Below, piece by piece: positions 26,258-35,785 of a stretch of 64,000 nucleotides of DNA. Source of the DNA: Aequorivita sublithincola DSM 14238 (GTDB taxonomy: Bacteria > Bacteroidota > Bacteroidia > Flavobacteriales > Flavobacteriaceae); the NCBI RefSeq assembly GCF_000265385.1, contig NC_018013.1, forward strand, positions 2,693,001 through 2,757,000, given 5' to 3'. How positions within the stretch are numbered: the stretch's first letter is position 1; each line of letters starts with the position of its first letter. Below the pieces are notes generated by a model. That model saw nothing but the letters and a program-made list of their open reading frames with translations, did not search any database and had not been told where the DNA came from. Position numbers and translations under genes: made by a program.

Positions 26258-27463
26258 TCATTTAATTCTATTATCCTGAAACGAAGAAGGCAAAAGCTTC
26301 GGGATGAACTTCACCAACAACGGAAGAAGCACGCTTCCTCCTGGAACTAGGAAGATAGTTAACGACGGAATGGTTTTGCAAACATCCAATAATTGCTCTT
26401 TTACTTTTATTTTTTCTTCTGCTGAAAGATCGCGTATTGTGGATTGACCAAGTAGCACAACGAGTTCGCCGCTTTCTTCCAGCTCGCGGGCTAATCGGTC
26501 TTTATTACGAATAATTAAAAGTTTTACTGTACTCGCAGATTGTTTGTAAAACTGCTTCACAGGATGCGAATATTCAAAAAGAAGAATTTTTTCGGTATGA
26601 CTGTTTGAAAAGGTTTCTAAACCAGAAAGACTTTCTTTTAAAACTTTTTCAGAAAAATTAAGTGTTACTACTAGCTGCTGCAAAAACTGTTGTTCAGAAT
26701 CGTCCAGTTTTAAATCTTCCCAAACGGTGAGGCAACAAAGATCCAGCATATACTTTTTTTCTAAGGAATCTTCGGCTGTGTTTAAATAATTTAAGCTGTC
26801 CAAAAAAGTAGCGGCGCCGCCTTCGCTTTCATCAATAATATATTCAGAAGAGGTTTCAAAAAGTTCAAGAAGCAGTTTGTCGTATTTTGATTTTTTCTTT
26901 TTGGACTTCATCGTATAAAAACAAGCTGTGAGCACAATAGTTTCCAACTGTCTATAATATACTTTAATAGAATCCGGTTTTTTTTGCCAATACTTGTAGG
27001 CCAAAACATCTAGATAGAGTAGGGCATAGGTGAGCAGCGAGATTGTGTTTTTCTTTAAAAGTGAATTGGCGGAACTTAAACGCGCAGACAAAATATGTTC
27101 CAGCGAATTAGAAGGACTGGCAGAAAGCGTGAATTTTTGGAAGAAACCAGTTTTTCCTTTTTCTAGTTGTTTATAAAAAGAGAGGATACTATTGATGGCT
27201 TCTTCATTAGTGCCACTTTCGTTTTGCTGAAAAAACTGGAACAACAATGCGTGAAATAAATTTATTTTAGTAAGCTCTTCTTTAGTGAGTTTTAAGCTGC
27301 CTAAAGATTTTTTGGGCATAGCCGCAACAGACACTCCATAAATAAAACCAGTTTGTTTTAGAGTTTCGTAAAACTTTTGGTCACTTTCAAAGTAGGTAAT
27401 AAGTTCCTTTCTTTCAAAAAGATTTAAAAATTTTAAAATCCAATCGGCTGCGGAAGGGTTCAT
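26258..27463 (-). CDS. LETM1-related protein
   Basis: 401 residues from the ATG at 27463 (MNPSAADWILKFLNLF), which looks like the natural start; an in-frame ATG 87 bases upstream is possible. The protein is mostly helical. Its C-terminus (KEQLLDVCKTIPSLTIFLVPGGS.LLPLLVKFIPKLLPSSF) carries the LETM1-like ribosome-binding/membrane motif IPSLxIFLxPGGSxLLP. In Flavobacteriia this family has been annotated as LETM1-related and linked to biofilm formation; the mechanism is not known. It is divergent from the DUF4331 gene. Confidence 0.75.
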   Translation of the reverse strand: MNPSAADWILKFLNLFERKELITYFESDQKFYETLKQTGFIYGVSVAAMPKKSLGSLKLTKEELTKINLFHALLFQFFQQNESGTNEEAINSILSFYKQLEKGKTGFFQKFTLSASPSNSLEHILSARLSSANSLLKKNTISLLTYALLYLDVLAYKYWQKKPDSIKVYYRQLETIVLTACFYTMKSKKKKSKYDKLLLELFETSSEYIIDESEGGAATFLDSLNYLNTAEDSLEKKYMLDLCCLTVWEDLKLDDSEQQFLQQLVVTLNFSEKVLKESLSGLETFSNSHTEKILLFEYSHPVKQFYKQSASTVKLLIIRNKDRLARELEESGELVVLLGQSTIRDLSAEEKIKVKEQLLDVCKTIPSLTIFLVPGGSVLLPLLVKFIPKLLPSSFQDNRIK

Positions 27464-27611
27464 CGAATTATTTATTATTATTTTAGTGGCCTGAAATCTC
27501 GGTATTTCTTTAGTTAACAAAAGATTAACACAATCTTGAAAACTATGCACCTACATTTAAGCGTAAGCATAATGAACGAGTAAAATTAATTAATAAAAAC
27601 CAACTTAAAAG

Positions 27612-28307
27612 ATGAAAAAATCAAAAATTTTTGCAGTAATCGGTGGACTGGGCATAGCTGCACTCTCGGTATTTTTAATATCGGCGGATCACATTGATGC
27701 ACCTGCAGTTGCTGGCACAACGGCAGATATTACAGACTTTTATGCTTTTCAAGGCGAAAACACTAGCAATTTTGTGTTCGCTGCAAACATTCAAGGGCTT
27801 TTAGCTCCAGGAACGCCAACAGAACAAGCCGTTTTCGACGAAACTGTATTGATTGAATTCAACATAGATTACAACAATGACCTTAAAGAAGACTTAGTTT
27901 TTCAAGCCATTAAACGTGGAGATTCTATGTATTTTTTCGGCCCTTCCGCTCCAGCATTTAGCGGAATAGAAGGTACTAAAAGTACTATTTCTTCGGCTAC
28001 GCCATATAGTGTAAAAATTTCAACAAAGGACGATATTCAAGTTGCTGAAAAAAATGGTATGAAGTTTTTTGCGGGACCTCGAGAAGATCCATTCTTCTTT
28101 GACTTTACACAGTTTAATGCTGTAATTGCTGGAACTGCGACTGGTTTCAATAATCCTGGAAAAGATACTTTTGCAGGCAAAAACGTATTGAGTGTGGTAG
28201 TTGAATTTCCAAAATCAATTATTCCTGCTGGAACCACTGGTGTAAATCCATTCGCCCCAGCCACTCCAATATATAATGTATGGGTTGAAGCCAAAAGAAA
28301 ACAATAA
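27612..28307 (+). CDS. DUF4331 family secreted protein (N-terminal-half type)
   Basis: 231 residues with a signal peptide (1-26; KKSKIFAVIGGLGIAALSVFLISA). The mature start DHIDAPAVAGTTADITDFYAFQGENTSNFVFAANIQGL is the hallmark of DUF4331 (DHxDAP..DxTDxYAF). The protein covers only the first half of the long family members and ends VWVEAKRKQ. It is followed by a lipoprotein that resembles the second half (28418-29059). Role unknown; location periplasmic. Nearness to an ECF sigma/anti-sigma pair suggests stress-controlled expression. Confidence 0.82.
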   Translation: MKKSKIFAVIGGLGIAALSVFLISADHIDAPAVAGTTADITDFYAFQGENTSNFVFAANIQGLLAPGTPTEQAVFDETVLIEFNIDYNNDLKEDLVFQAIKRGDSMYFFGPSAPAFSGIEGTKSTISSATPYSVKISTKDDIQVAEKNGMKFFAGPREDPFFFDFTQFNAVIAGTATGFNNPGKDTFAGKNVLSVVVEFPKSIIPAGTTGVNPFAPATPIYNVWVEAKRKQ

Positions 28308-28417
28308 TAGCTAATTATAAAAATATAAAAGATGAAATGCCCACTTATAAACTATAAATTCAATGAAGATGCGTATAAGGGCATTCAATCTTCCTAACTA
28401 TCAAAAATAATATTCAG

Positions 28418-29059
28418 ATGAAAAATTTAAAATATATAACCCTTTTTTCCGCAGTATTCGTTTCGCTATTATTTGTGCAATGTAAAGATGAAGATGACAA
28501 TGATAATGTAATAATAAATGCCACTTGTGAAGACGGAATTAAAAACGGGCTAGAAACAGATGTAGATTGTGGTGGGCCAGATTGCCTGCCTTGTGCACAA
28601 GTTTTGGATTTTAGCGGAACTTATTATCAGGAAGACCAAATGGGGCGCCCTGGAATTAATACAGTTTTTGGAACTGAAGGTTTTAAAGATGCTTTTAACG
28701 TTACTGTACCTTCTGAAATGCAAGTGGCATTTCAAACTAGGTTTGAACAAAGATTACTTGCTTTAAATCCAGGTTATACGCTAAACGCTTTGCCAGAAGG
28801 TGGTCGTACTGCTGCACAATTCACAACAGTGCTTTCTAACGATGTATTGTGGTTGGCGCAAACTGGTATAACAACTTATTTCAACGGAACTGAAATATTG
28901 ACTGGTAGAAATTTGAGTGATGACGTGATAGATGTATCCTTACTATTAATCTTTGGTGGCCCTGACGGAACAGAAAATCCTCCGCTTACTAGCGATGGCG
29001 TACCAATGAATGATGCACCTTTTTTAGGTTCCTTCCCTTATATGGCTGGACCTTTTTAA
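28418..29059 (+). CDS. Lipoprotein resembling the C-terminal half of DUF4331 proteins
   Basis: 213 residues. Lipobox LLFVQC (Cys22) after a hydrophobic signal. An acidic spacer EDEDDNDN is followed by the cysteine module ATCEDGIKNG..T.VDCGGPDCLPC, common on flavobacterial lipoproteins. The rest (about 70-213) contains QMGRPGINTVF...KDAFN and GRNLSDDVIDVSLLLIFGGPDG, which match the C-terminal half of DUF4331 proteins. It therefore looks like the second piece of a split DUF4331 pair with the gene 110 bases upstream. Function unknown. Confidence 0.7.
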   Translation: MKNLKYITLFSAVFVSLLFVQCKDEDDNDNVIINATCEDGIKNGLETDVDCGGPDCLPCAQVLDFSGTYYQEDQMGRPGINTVFGTEGFKDAFNVTVPSEMQVAFQTRFEQRLLALNPGYTLNALPEGGRTAAQFTTVLSNDVLWLAQTGITTYFNGTEILTGRNLSDDVIDVSLLLIFGGPDGTENPPLTSDGVPMNDAPFLGSFPYMAGPF

Positions 29060-29080
29060 ACTATAAATTTTTAAGTCAAG

Positions 29081-29106
29081 AAAGAGAACGTTTTGTTCTC
29101 TTTTTT
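29081..29106 (+). terminator. Intrinsic terminator after the DUF4331-like lipoprotein
   Basis: AAAGAGAAC, loop GTTTT, GTTCTCTTT with a following T-run. It could end or attenuate transcription before the TPR gene. Confidence 0.7.
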
Positions 29107-29157
29107 GGTTTAAAACATATTTTATTTGAAAACTCAACCAACTCTAAAATTTTAAAA

Positions 29158-30435
29158 ATGAAGATGATAATAACGATATTGACTGTTACTGTTCTTTTTG
29201 GTTGTCAAGAAAAGTCGAAAACAATAACCAACAGCAAAGATTACGATCCTTATTTAATTACAAGTAACACACCTTCCAGCGATCTCTTAAACGAAGAATT
29301 TGAATTTTGGCAGAAAGAATTTAATAATGATTCAACCCAGTTGATTGCAATGAGCCGTGTTTCTGGATTACATGCAGCAAAGTTTGGCGGTACAGGTGAT
29401 ATTTCAGAATTGAAAACTTCTGAAAAGCTTATCAAGAAATCACATGAAATCGCAGCTCGTGGTAAAGATTCGTATTTACGCAGTTTGGCACATAATTACG
29501 TTTCGCAACACCGCTTTAAGGAAGCTCAGGTTTTGTTAGATAGCGCCTATTCCGCTACCGATAATCGAAAGGCTACGGAAATGATGCTTTTCGACGTTGC
29601 AATGGAATTGGGAGAATACGATCGAGCAGACACTCTTTTGGGAAATATAAAGGATCCTAAGGATTTCAATTACTTAATTCGTTTGGCTAAATGGAGCGAT
29701 CACAACGGGAATCTTGACGCTGCTATAAAATATATGGAGCAAGCCAAACAAATAGCTGAAGAACGAAATAACAAGGGTTTAAAGTTGTGGGTATATAGTA
29801 ACATCGGCGATTTTTACGGTCACGCCGGAAGACTTCAGGATTCATACAATAGTTATTTGAAGACCTTAGAACTTGAACCAGACAGTCATTACGTAAAAAA
29901 ACAAATTGCTTGGCTGGTTTATTCTTCAGAAAAAAATACAAAAGAAGCAAACCGTATTCTAGACTCTGTAATGGTAAACCATAAAGCACCAGATTATTAT
30001 CTTTTGAAAGGACAAATGGCGGAGTTTAATGGGAATACTTCAGAAGCAAATATAGAATATGATAAATTTATAAAAGCCACAGATAATCCTGATTACGGTG
30101 GAATGTACAATGCCTATCTGATAGAATTATACGCAAACAGAGAACCACAAAAAGCATTGAAATTGGCCGAAAAGGAAATTACAAACAGAGCTACACCTGA
30201 AACCTATCAATTGTTAGCCTTTGCCCAACTTAAATCTGGTGATAAAGCTGCAGCTTTGAAAACAATTGAAGAGCACGTTGCAGGCAAAACTTCAGAACCA
30301 AAAGCGCTTTTTCATTTGGCTTTAATTTATAAAGCGAATGGGATGGATGCTAAAGTTAAACCTTTAAAAGAGGAATTGATGGGTGCATTTTATGAGCTTG
30401 GCCCAATTAGAGCAAAAGAAATAGAAAATTTATAG
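29158..30435 (+). CDS. Tetratricopeptide repeat lipoprotein
   Basis: 425 residues. Signal and lipobox LFGC (Cys16). After residue 60 the protein is built from helical TPR units, for example NLDAAIKYMEQAKQIAEERNN, DSYNSYLKTLELEPDSHYVKKQ, EANIEYDKFIKATDNP and KAALKTIEEHVAGK. It is likely to be anchored in an envelope membrane and to scaffold protein interactions. It follows the DUF4331 pair and is convergent with the anti-sigma gene, a neighbourhood I recall from other Flavobacteriia. Confidence 0.85.
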   Translation: MKMIITILTVTVLFGCQEKSKTITNSKDYDPYLITSNTPSSDLLNEEFEFWQKEFNNDSTQLIAMSRVSGLHAAKFGGTGDISELKTSEKLIKKSHEIAARGKDSYLRSLAHNYVSQHRFKEAQVLLDSAYSATDNRKATEMMLFDVAMELGEYDRADTLLGNIKDPKDFNYLIRLAKWSDHNGNLDAAIKYMEQAKQIAEERNNKGLKLWVYSNIGDFYGHAGRLQDSYNSYLKTLELEPDSHYVKKQIAWLVYSSEKNTKEANRILDSVMVNHKAPDYYLLKGQMAEFNGNTSEANIEYDKFIKATDNPDYGGMYNAYLIELYANREPQKALKLAEKEITNRATPETYQLLAFAQLKSGDKAAALKTIEEHVAGKTSEPKALFHLALIYKANGMDAKVKPLKEELMGAFYELGPIRAKEIENL

Positions 30436-30515
30436 ACATATGAAAACCAACATGCTACTTTCTTCGTAAGTAGTGTAGAGGTTGGTTATCTATCAAGAAA
30501 TTGATAGATTATTCG

Positions 30516-30536
30516 AAAACCGGTCTAACCGGTTTT
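30516..30536 (+). terminator. Hairpin terminator after the TPR gene
   Basis: AAAACCGGT, CTA, ACCGGTTTT; followed by a second T-run at 30542-30549. Confidence 0.6.
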
Positions 30537-30558
30537 TCAGAGTTTTTTTGTTAGTTGA

Positions 30559-30591
30559 AGCGTCCGTCATTTATTGACGGACGCTTTTTTT
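30559..30591 (+). terminator. Strong intrinsic terminator
   Basis: AGCGTCCGTCA / TGACGGACGCT stem of 11 bp with a 4-base loop and a run of T. It is the best terminator in this intergenic space. Confidence 0.85.
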
Positions 30592-30646
30592 GTTGCCACG
30601 AATTCACGAATGTTTTTAAATTGAATCCGTGTATTTGTGGCTGAAC
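30592..30646. repeat. Dispersed repeat GCCACGAATTCACGAAT with degenerate second arm
   Basis: TTGCCACGAATTCACGAAT and, reversed, AATCCGTGTATTTGTGGC form an imperfect inverted repeat like that at 17610-17654. Confidence 0.6.
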
Positions 30647-30648
30647 TC

Positions 30649-30678
30649 CACAAAAAAGCCTGAACATTCGTTCAGGCT
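30649..30678 (-). terminator. Terminator for the anti-sigma/sigma operon
   Basis: AGCCTGAAC / GTTCAGGCT stem (9 bp, 4-base loop). On the minus strand it is followed by a T-run (plus-strand AAAAAA before it), so it ends the minus-strand transcript. Confidence 0.75.
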
Positions 30679-30707
30679 CTAATAATCTTATTCTTTGTTC
30701 TTTTCTC

Positions 30708-31502
30708 TTAAATAGTTATCATTCCCAAAGTATATAACTGAGAAAGGGTAGGAGTTTCGCTTCCGCCTTCAGGCTCTAAGGTAATTCCAAAAGCTTCTGG
30801 ATTCGGGAAGTCTACAAACTTATAGATTCCATCGCCAGCTTCATTATTTGGATCTATCAAACCAACACTTGTTGGAGTGAGTGGTTCCATTTTAAGAGAC
30901 CATACTTGATAGACCTTTCCGCGAGGCGGAGTTGGTAAACCTTTTATATCTATATACGCTATGTTTTCTTTACTATTTAAATAAACTTTTGCAAAACCTT
31001 CAGGAGCGACTGCTTGGTTTCCTGGTAACGTGTATGCTTTGTAATCTTTGGATCTTAAAATTTCAAGAGTGTTATTATTTTCAGCAAGTTGACTTTCAAC
31101 CGTTGCTTTTTCTTCCTTTAAAGTTGTGTTTTCAATAGTGGTTACTTGCAAAGAATTGTTTACATCATTGTTTTGTTTTAACATCCACATAACTCCACCC
31201 ATAAACAAGATAGCTGCTGCCCAACCTGTGACGGCTGGCCAATTAAGTGATCTCACTTTAGTATCACCTATATCTTTTACATTCCTGATAGAATTTAAAA
31301 TGTAAGTCCAAGTCATCGCTTGAACTGGAGGAGCCACTTTTTCTGCTAAAAGTAAAAGTGATTCTTCAATAAGTTCTATTTCGCGTTTCACTTCAGCGTG
31401 GGCTGTAATCGCTTTTTCAACTTCAATCGCTTCTTCCGCCGGCAGCGCGCCACAAACGTAAAGCTCTAAATTTCCTGATGCTATGATTTCTTCTGGAGTC
31501 AT
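30708..31502 (-). CDS. Anti-sigma factor, RskA type
   Basis: 264 residues. The N-terminal anti-sigma zinc-finger-like helical region (about 1-60: TPEEIIASGNLELYVCGALPAEE) would hold the sigma factor in the cytoplasm. There is one membrane helix (about 93-112, GWAAAILFMGGVMWML), a coiled stretch (115-150), and a periplasmic RskA domain (about 160-264: GFAKVYLNSKENIAYIDIKGLPTPPRGKVYQVWS, EAFGITLEPEGGSETPT). RskA-type factors are degraded by regulated proteolysis. It lies 9 bases after the sigma gene in one operon. Confidence 0.9.
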   Translation of the reverse strand: MTPEEIIASGNLELYVCGALPAEEAIEVEKAITAHAEVKREIELIEESLLLLAEKVAPPVQAMTWTYILNSIRNVKDIGDTKVRSLNWPAVTGWAAAILFMGGVMWMLKQNNDVNNSLQVTTIENTTLKEEKATVESQLAENNNTLEILRSKDYKAYTLPGNQAVAPEGFAKVYLNSKENIAYIDIKGLPTPPRGKVYQVWSLKMEPLTPTSVGLIDPNNEAGDGIYKFVDFPNPEAFGITLEPEGGSETPTLSQLYTLGMITI

Positions 31503-31511
31503 AATTTTTTA

Positions 31512-32045
31512 TTATCCTAAGACCATTACTCGCAAATCGTTAATGCAAGTTCTGTTTCTTGTTTTTAAAGTTCCTAATGGTATTTCTAAAGTTTTAGATG
31601 CTTCGGCCTGAGTAAATCCTTTAAAATATAAAAGATCAATGATCTTAATACAAGCAGGTTTTAGGGCATCAACAAACTTTTTTATACCTATACTATTTGT
31701 TTTTGTGTTTAAACTATCAGAGGATGATAATATATCTACGAAGTTTGAGGTACTTAGGTTTTTTCTAGAGTTTTTAAATGACTTAGATCGAGTTTCATCT
31801 ATGGCAGTATTTCGTGCAATATTCAAAAGCCAAGTGAAAAAGCGTCCTTTATCAACAGAGTACGAAGAAGCATTATTCCAGACTTTTATAAAAACATCTT
31901 GCAGGAGTTCTTCCGCAGTGTTTTCGTCCAAAACGATACTATAAATAATACCTTGTATAGCTTCGCTGTACATTGTATATAAGCGTGAAAAAGCTTTTTC
32001 ATCACCATTTTGCATGGCAATAATAAGAGTGTTGGGTTGTTCCAT
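31512..32045 (-). CDS. ECF RNA polymerase sigma factor (SigK-like)
   Basis: 177 residues. Region 2 (about 10-80): DEKAFSRLYTMYSEAIQGIIYSI and the -10 recognition part DVFIKVWNNASSYSVDKGRFFTWLLNIARNTAID. Region 4 (about 118-175): IIDLLYFKGFTQAEASKTLEIPLGTLKTR. It is cotranscribed with the downstream RskA-type anti-sigma and should direct RNA polymerase to a small regulon. The DUF4331/lipoprotein/TPR group facing it is a reasonable target, by position only. Confidence 0.93.
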   Translation of the reverse strand: MEQPNTLIIAMQNGDEKAFSRLYTMYSEAIQGIIYSIVLDENTAEELLQDVFIKVWNNASSYSVDKGRFFTWLLNIARNTAIDETRSKSFKNSRKNLSTSNFVDILSSSDSLNTKTNSIGIKKFVDALKPACIKIIDLLYFKGFTQAEASKTLEIPLGTLKTRNRTCINDLRVMVLG

Positions 32046-32254
32046 AGAACTTTTTTTGAAGTAAATGTAATAAAACTATTAAGTAATTTTTTTAAAAATT
32101 ACGTTTATATGCTATATAATGACTTTATTTCGTGTTACCAAAGATGTTAAATTTCTACGGAATATTAAGAAAGTGTTGTGAAAAAACTAAATTTTAATAG
32201 CTTTACAAAACATAATCTACTTAAACCCAATATTAATCCAACAAACCAAAAAAA

Positions 32255-35200
32255 ATGAAAAAAGTTACCCAAATTTTCTTTCTCACGGTCATGTGTGTTT
32301 TTTCGAGCACACTGATTGCGCAGAATTTTTCAGAACCAATCAACCAACAATTGAGTCGTTTCGTTGAACAAAATGAATTATTACCACAAGATGTTCAATG
32401 GCAAATAACAAGTGAAACCGTTAGTAAAGCTAGTGGTATTCAGCATGTTTATTTCAGACAATTACTAAACGAAATAGAAATTTATGGAACAGAATCTAGT
32501 ATCCATATTATGGCGAATGGTAACGTAATTGCCAATGACAGTAAATTTATAAAAAGCACTGCCGAAAAACTTTCAGGTTCTACAAATCCTGGTCTCACTG
32601 CGGCACAAGCTGTTCAAGCTGCCGCTTTACAGTTGGGATATACCATCAATGGTTCACTATCTATTTTGAAAGGAGCCAAAGGCGTTGCCAAAGAAACGTT
32701 GCTTAGCGATGGCGGAATTTCTTTAAGCCCAATACCTGCAAGATTGATGTATGCACTTACCGAGACTAACCAACTGGTTTTATGCTGGGATCTTTCAATT
32801 GAGGGAAGAACAGATTGGTGGAGTGTAAGAGTGAATGCCACAACAGGTGAGATTGTAAACAGAGCAAACTGGATGGTTAGCTGTGCAACCAATCACGATC
32901 ATAGTAATGATGTGAAAGAAATGAATTTCAACACAAATTTATATGATATTCCAAATTATAAAGAAATTGTAGCAAATACTCCTGTAGCTTGTACAGAGTG
33001 TTATGAAGTTTTTGCGTTGCCACTTGAGAGTCCTTATTATGGTGCAAGAACCATTGAAGTTAATCCAGCCAGTGCAACTGCTTCTCCTTATGGATGGCAT
33101 GACACCAATGGAGTTGCGGGAGCAGAATATACAACTACTCGTGGAAACAACGTAAACGCTTATGAAGATGGAAACAACTCAGGATACCAACCAAATGCGG
33201 GTTCAAATTTAGAATTTACGGGTTATCCTTTCAGTCAGGTTTATTCCAATTCTAATCAATATGAAGATTCAGCGATTACGAATCTTTTCTATATGAATAA
33301 TGTTTTTCATGACATTTTGTATCAATACGGATTTGATGAGATTAACGGTAATTTTCAACAAAACAACTACGGAAATGGTGGTTCAGGAAATGACTATGTA
33401 AATGCAGAAGCTCAAGATGGTTCAGGAACTTGCAATGCTAACTTTGGTACTCCACCAGACGGAGGCAATCCTAGAATGCAAATGTATATTTGTAATGATA
33501 AGGATGGTGATTTTGACAATCTTGTTATTCTTCACGAATATGGTCATGGTGTTTCAAACCGTTTAACGGGCGGGCCAAGTGCTTCCAGCTGTCTTCAAAA
33601 TTCAGAGCAAATGGGTGAAGGATGGAGTGACTTTTTTGGAGTGATTCTTTCAATTGAACCTGGTGATGTGGGTACCGATTCCCGCGCGGTAGGAACTTAT
33701 CTTTTTGGTCAAGGCCAAGGAGGTGGTGGAATTCGAGATTATCCATATAGTACAGATATATCTGTGAATCCTCAAACTTATGACTTTATTAAAACCGCTG
33801 CCGTTCCACATGGTGTAGGCTCTGTTTGGGCTGAAATGCTTTGGGAAGTAACTTGGGCATTGATAGATGAGCACGGTTTTGATACAAATCCTTACAACTT
33901 TACAGGTGACGTAAACCAAGATGCCGGTAACATTATGGCTATGGCTTTGGTTATTGAAGGATTAAAACTTCAACCTTGTAGCCCAGGTTTTGTTGATGGT
34001 CGTGATGCTATTATGGCTGCAGATCAAGCTATTTATGGCGGTGCAAACGAATGTATTCTTTGGGATGCATTTGCAAAAAGAGGACTAGGTTTCAGTGCAA
34101 ATCAAGGTTCTTCAGGGAGCAGAAGTGATGGTATACAAGCTTTTGACACTCCTTCACAATTGGCATCATTATCTATACTTGAGGAAGTTTGTGCTTCATC
34201 TGACGTGTTAACAGATTTAGGTGGTGGTTCACCAAGTGGTGGAGTTTATAGCGGGCCTGGTGTTACAGACAATGGAAACGGATCTACTTTCACATTTGAT
34301 CCTGCTGCTGCTGGAGTAGGAGTTCATACTGTTACCTATAATATACAGGCTGGTGCTTGTTCAATTGCTTCTTCTGATACGGATACTATTGAAGTACTTG
34401 CTGTTCCTGTTGGACCTACAACTACTGGCGCTAGCGATTTCTGTGTTGGTGATTCTGTAACAGTAACTGCAACCTTAAACGACCCAACAAATGTTATTAG
34501 ATGGTTTGACGCTCAAACAGGCGGAAATTTCCTTTTTGAAGGAGAGACATATACCTTTATCCCAACAGGATCCACAAATGTTTACGCGCAGGAAAATGCT
34601 CCTGGACCGCTATCACAATTGGTTATTTCAGAAATTAATTTACAAACACCAGATAGATTCGAAATCCAAAACGTTGGGGTTGCGAAGGATTATACTGGTT
34701 ATAAAGTTGCGGTTAGTGATACTCCGTACACTAATATAAACTCAGTGAATACAATTGTAAAAACCCTTGGAAATATTGGAGCCAATTCCGTTGTAGATTG
34801 GAACGATGACGGAGGTGCTGGATACTGGGGAAATAATATTTTCTGGAACAACGGTGACGCAGGATGGATTTTAATTATTGATCCTACTGGAGACGTAGTA
34901 GATTCCGTATTCTGGAATTATAGTGCTTCACAAATCTCGGCATTTAACGTTACCATTGGAGGTTTTAATGTAACGGCTGCGGACCTTGATTGGACTGGAG
35001 TTGGAGCTTCATTACTTTCAGACTGTGGTTCTAATTCTTACAGAAGAAATGATGACACAAATTCAGCTGCAGATTGGTCTGGAACTTGTTTAACTTCAGA
35101 TTTTGGTACACCTAATAGCGACATTAATCTTGGAGCCTCTGGTTGTCCAGGCGAACGTACTATTGCGGTAGTTACGGCTGAAACTGTAAATCCTGATATA

Positions 35201-35698
35201 ACTTGCCCTGCTAATGTAGTTGTGCAAGTACCTTCTGGAACACAATATACTTTACCAGATTATACAGGTGCTGCAACCGCAACAGACAACTGTAGCCCCG
35301 CTCCGGTTATTACTCAAAACCCTGTTGCAGGAACAATGGTTGGCGCTGGTGTTACTACAATGACTATGACAGCTAAAGATGCTGCAGGTAATGAAGACAG
35401 CTGTACCTTCACGGTAACGGTAGATGAAGTGATTGGCGTTGGTGAGAATGAATTTTACAATAACATTCTACTATATCCGAACCCAACATCTGGACAAATC
35501 ACGCTGATGAACAAAACAACAGTGCAACTTGAAAACATTATTATCACAGACGTAAAAGGAAGAACTATTAAAACAATAGATCTTACTGGAGCTGGAGAAG
35601 AAACCAATATTTCATTGGATAACTTGGCAACAGGAATGTATTTTGTGAAAATAAATGCTGAAAACGCAAGCGTTGTAAAACGTATCGTGAAGCAATAA
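32255..35698 (+). CDS. Secreted M36 (fungalysin-type) metallopeptidase with HYR and T9SS domains
   Basis: 1147 residues. Signal peptide 1-22 (ending STLIAQ), FTP propeptide (about 30-200), and M36 catalytic domain (about 265-640) with zinc motif H427-E-Y-G-H431 and downstream EGWSDFFG supplying the third ligand. Then come an adhesion-like linker, a lamin-tail-like domain (about 785-960, beginning LVISEINLQTPDRFEIQNVG), an HYR module (about 975-1060, PDITCPANVVVQVPSG to CTFTVTV) and a T9SS type A sorting domain (ILLYPNPTSGQ to KRIVKQ). It is a secreted, surface-attached or released protease for protein degradation. It stands alone, ending in a strong terminator. Confidence 0.93.
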   Translation: MKKVTQIFFLTVMCVFSSTLIAQNFSEPINQQLSRFVEQNELLPQDVQWQITSETVSKASGIQHVYFRQLLNEIEIYGTESSIHIMANGNVIANDSKFIKSTAEKLSGSTNPGLTAAQAVQAAALQLGYTINGSLSILKGAKGVAKETLLSDGGISLSPIPARLMYALTETNQLVLCWDLSIEGRTDWWSVRVNATTGEIVNRANWMVSCATNHDHSNDVKEMNFNTNLYDIPNYKEIVANTPVACTECYEVFALPLESPYYGARTIEVNPASATASPYGWHDTNGVAGAEYTTTRGNNVNAYEDGNNSGYQPNAGSNLEFTGYPFSQVYSNSNQYEDSAITNLFYMNNVFHDILYQYGFDEINGNFQQNNYGNGGSGNDYVNAEAQDGSGTCNANFGTPPDGGNPRMQMYICNDKDGDFDNLVILHEYGHGVSNRLTGGPSASSCLQNSEQMGEGWSDFFGVILSIEPGDVGTDSRAVGTYLFGQGQGGGGIRDYPYSTDISVNPQTYDFIKTAAVPHGVGSVWAEMLWEVTWALIDEHGFDTNPYNFTGDVNQDAGNIMAMALVIEGLKLQPCSPGFVDGRDAIMAADQAIYGGANECILWDAFAKRGLGFSANQGSSGSRSDGIQAFDTPSQLASLSILEEVCASSDVLTDLGGGSPSGGVYSGPGVTDNGNGSTFTFDPAAAGVGVHTVTYNIQAGACSIASSDTDTIEVLAVPVGPTTTGASDFCVGDSVTVTATLNDPTNVIRWFDAQTGGNFLFEGETYTFIPTGSTNVYAQENAPGPLSQLVISEINLQTPDRFEIQNVGVAKDYTGYKVAVSDTPYTNINSVNTIVKTLGNIGANSVVDWNDDGGAGYWGNNIFWNNGDAGWILIIDPTGDVVDSVFWNYSASQISAFNVTIGGFNVTAADLDWTGVGASLLSDCGSNSYRRNDDTNSAADWSGTCLTSDFGTPNSDINLGASGCPGERTIAVVTAETVNPDITCPANVVVQVPSGTQYTLPDYTGAATATDNCSPAPVITQNPVAGTMVGAGVTTMTMTAKDAAGNEDSCTFTVTVDEVIGVGENEFYNNILLYPNPTSGQITLMNKTTVQLENIIITDVKGRTIKTIDLTGAGEETNISLDNLATGMYFVKINAENASVVKRIVKQ

Positions 35699-35722
35699 TT
35701 AATCAAATTTTATTTTTTTAAG

Positions 35723-35757
35723 AACCCGCGTCAAATTATATGGCGCGGGTTTTTTTA
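35723..35757 (+). terminator. Intrinsic terminator after the M36 protease
   Basis: ACCCGCG / CGCGGGT stem with a 13-base loop and a T7 tract. Confidence 0.85.
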
Positions 35758-35773
35758 CACCTAACCTTTTCAA

Positions 35774-35781
35774 TAACTTTG
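35774..35781 (+). promoter_or_regulatory. -7 promoter element next to the FMN reductase start
   Basis: TAACTTTG, an exact TAnnTTTG match, ends only 4 bases before ATG 35786, so the transcript would have almost no 5' leader. Confidence 0.55.
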
Positions 35782-35785
35782 GCGG

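Noticed and set aside
28332..28397. A 21-codon frame starting MKCPLINYKF between the DUF4331 gene and the lipoprotein
   Set aside because: Too short, with no recognisable pattern; the flanking TGCCC...GGGCA pairing may be chance.
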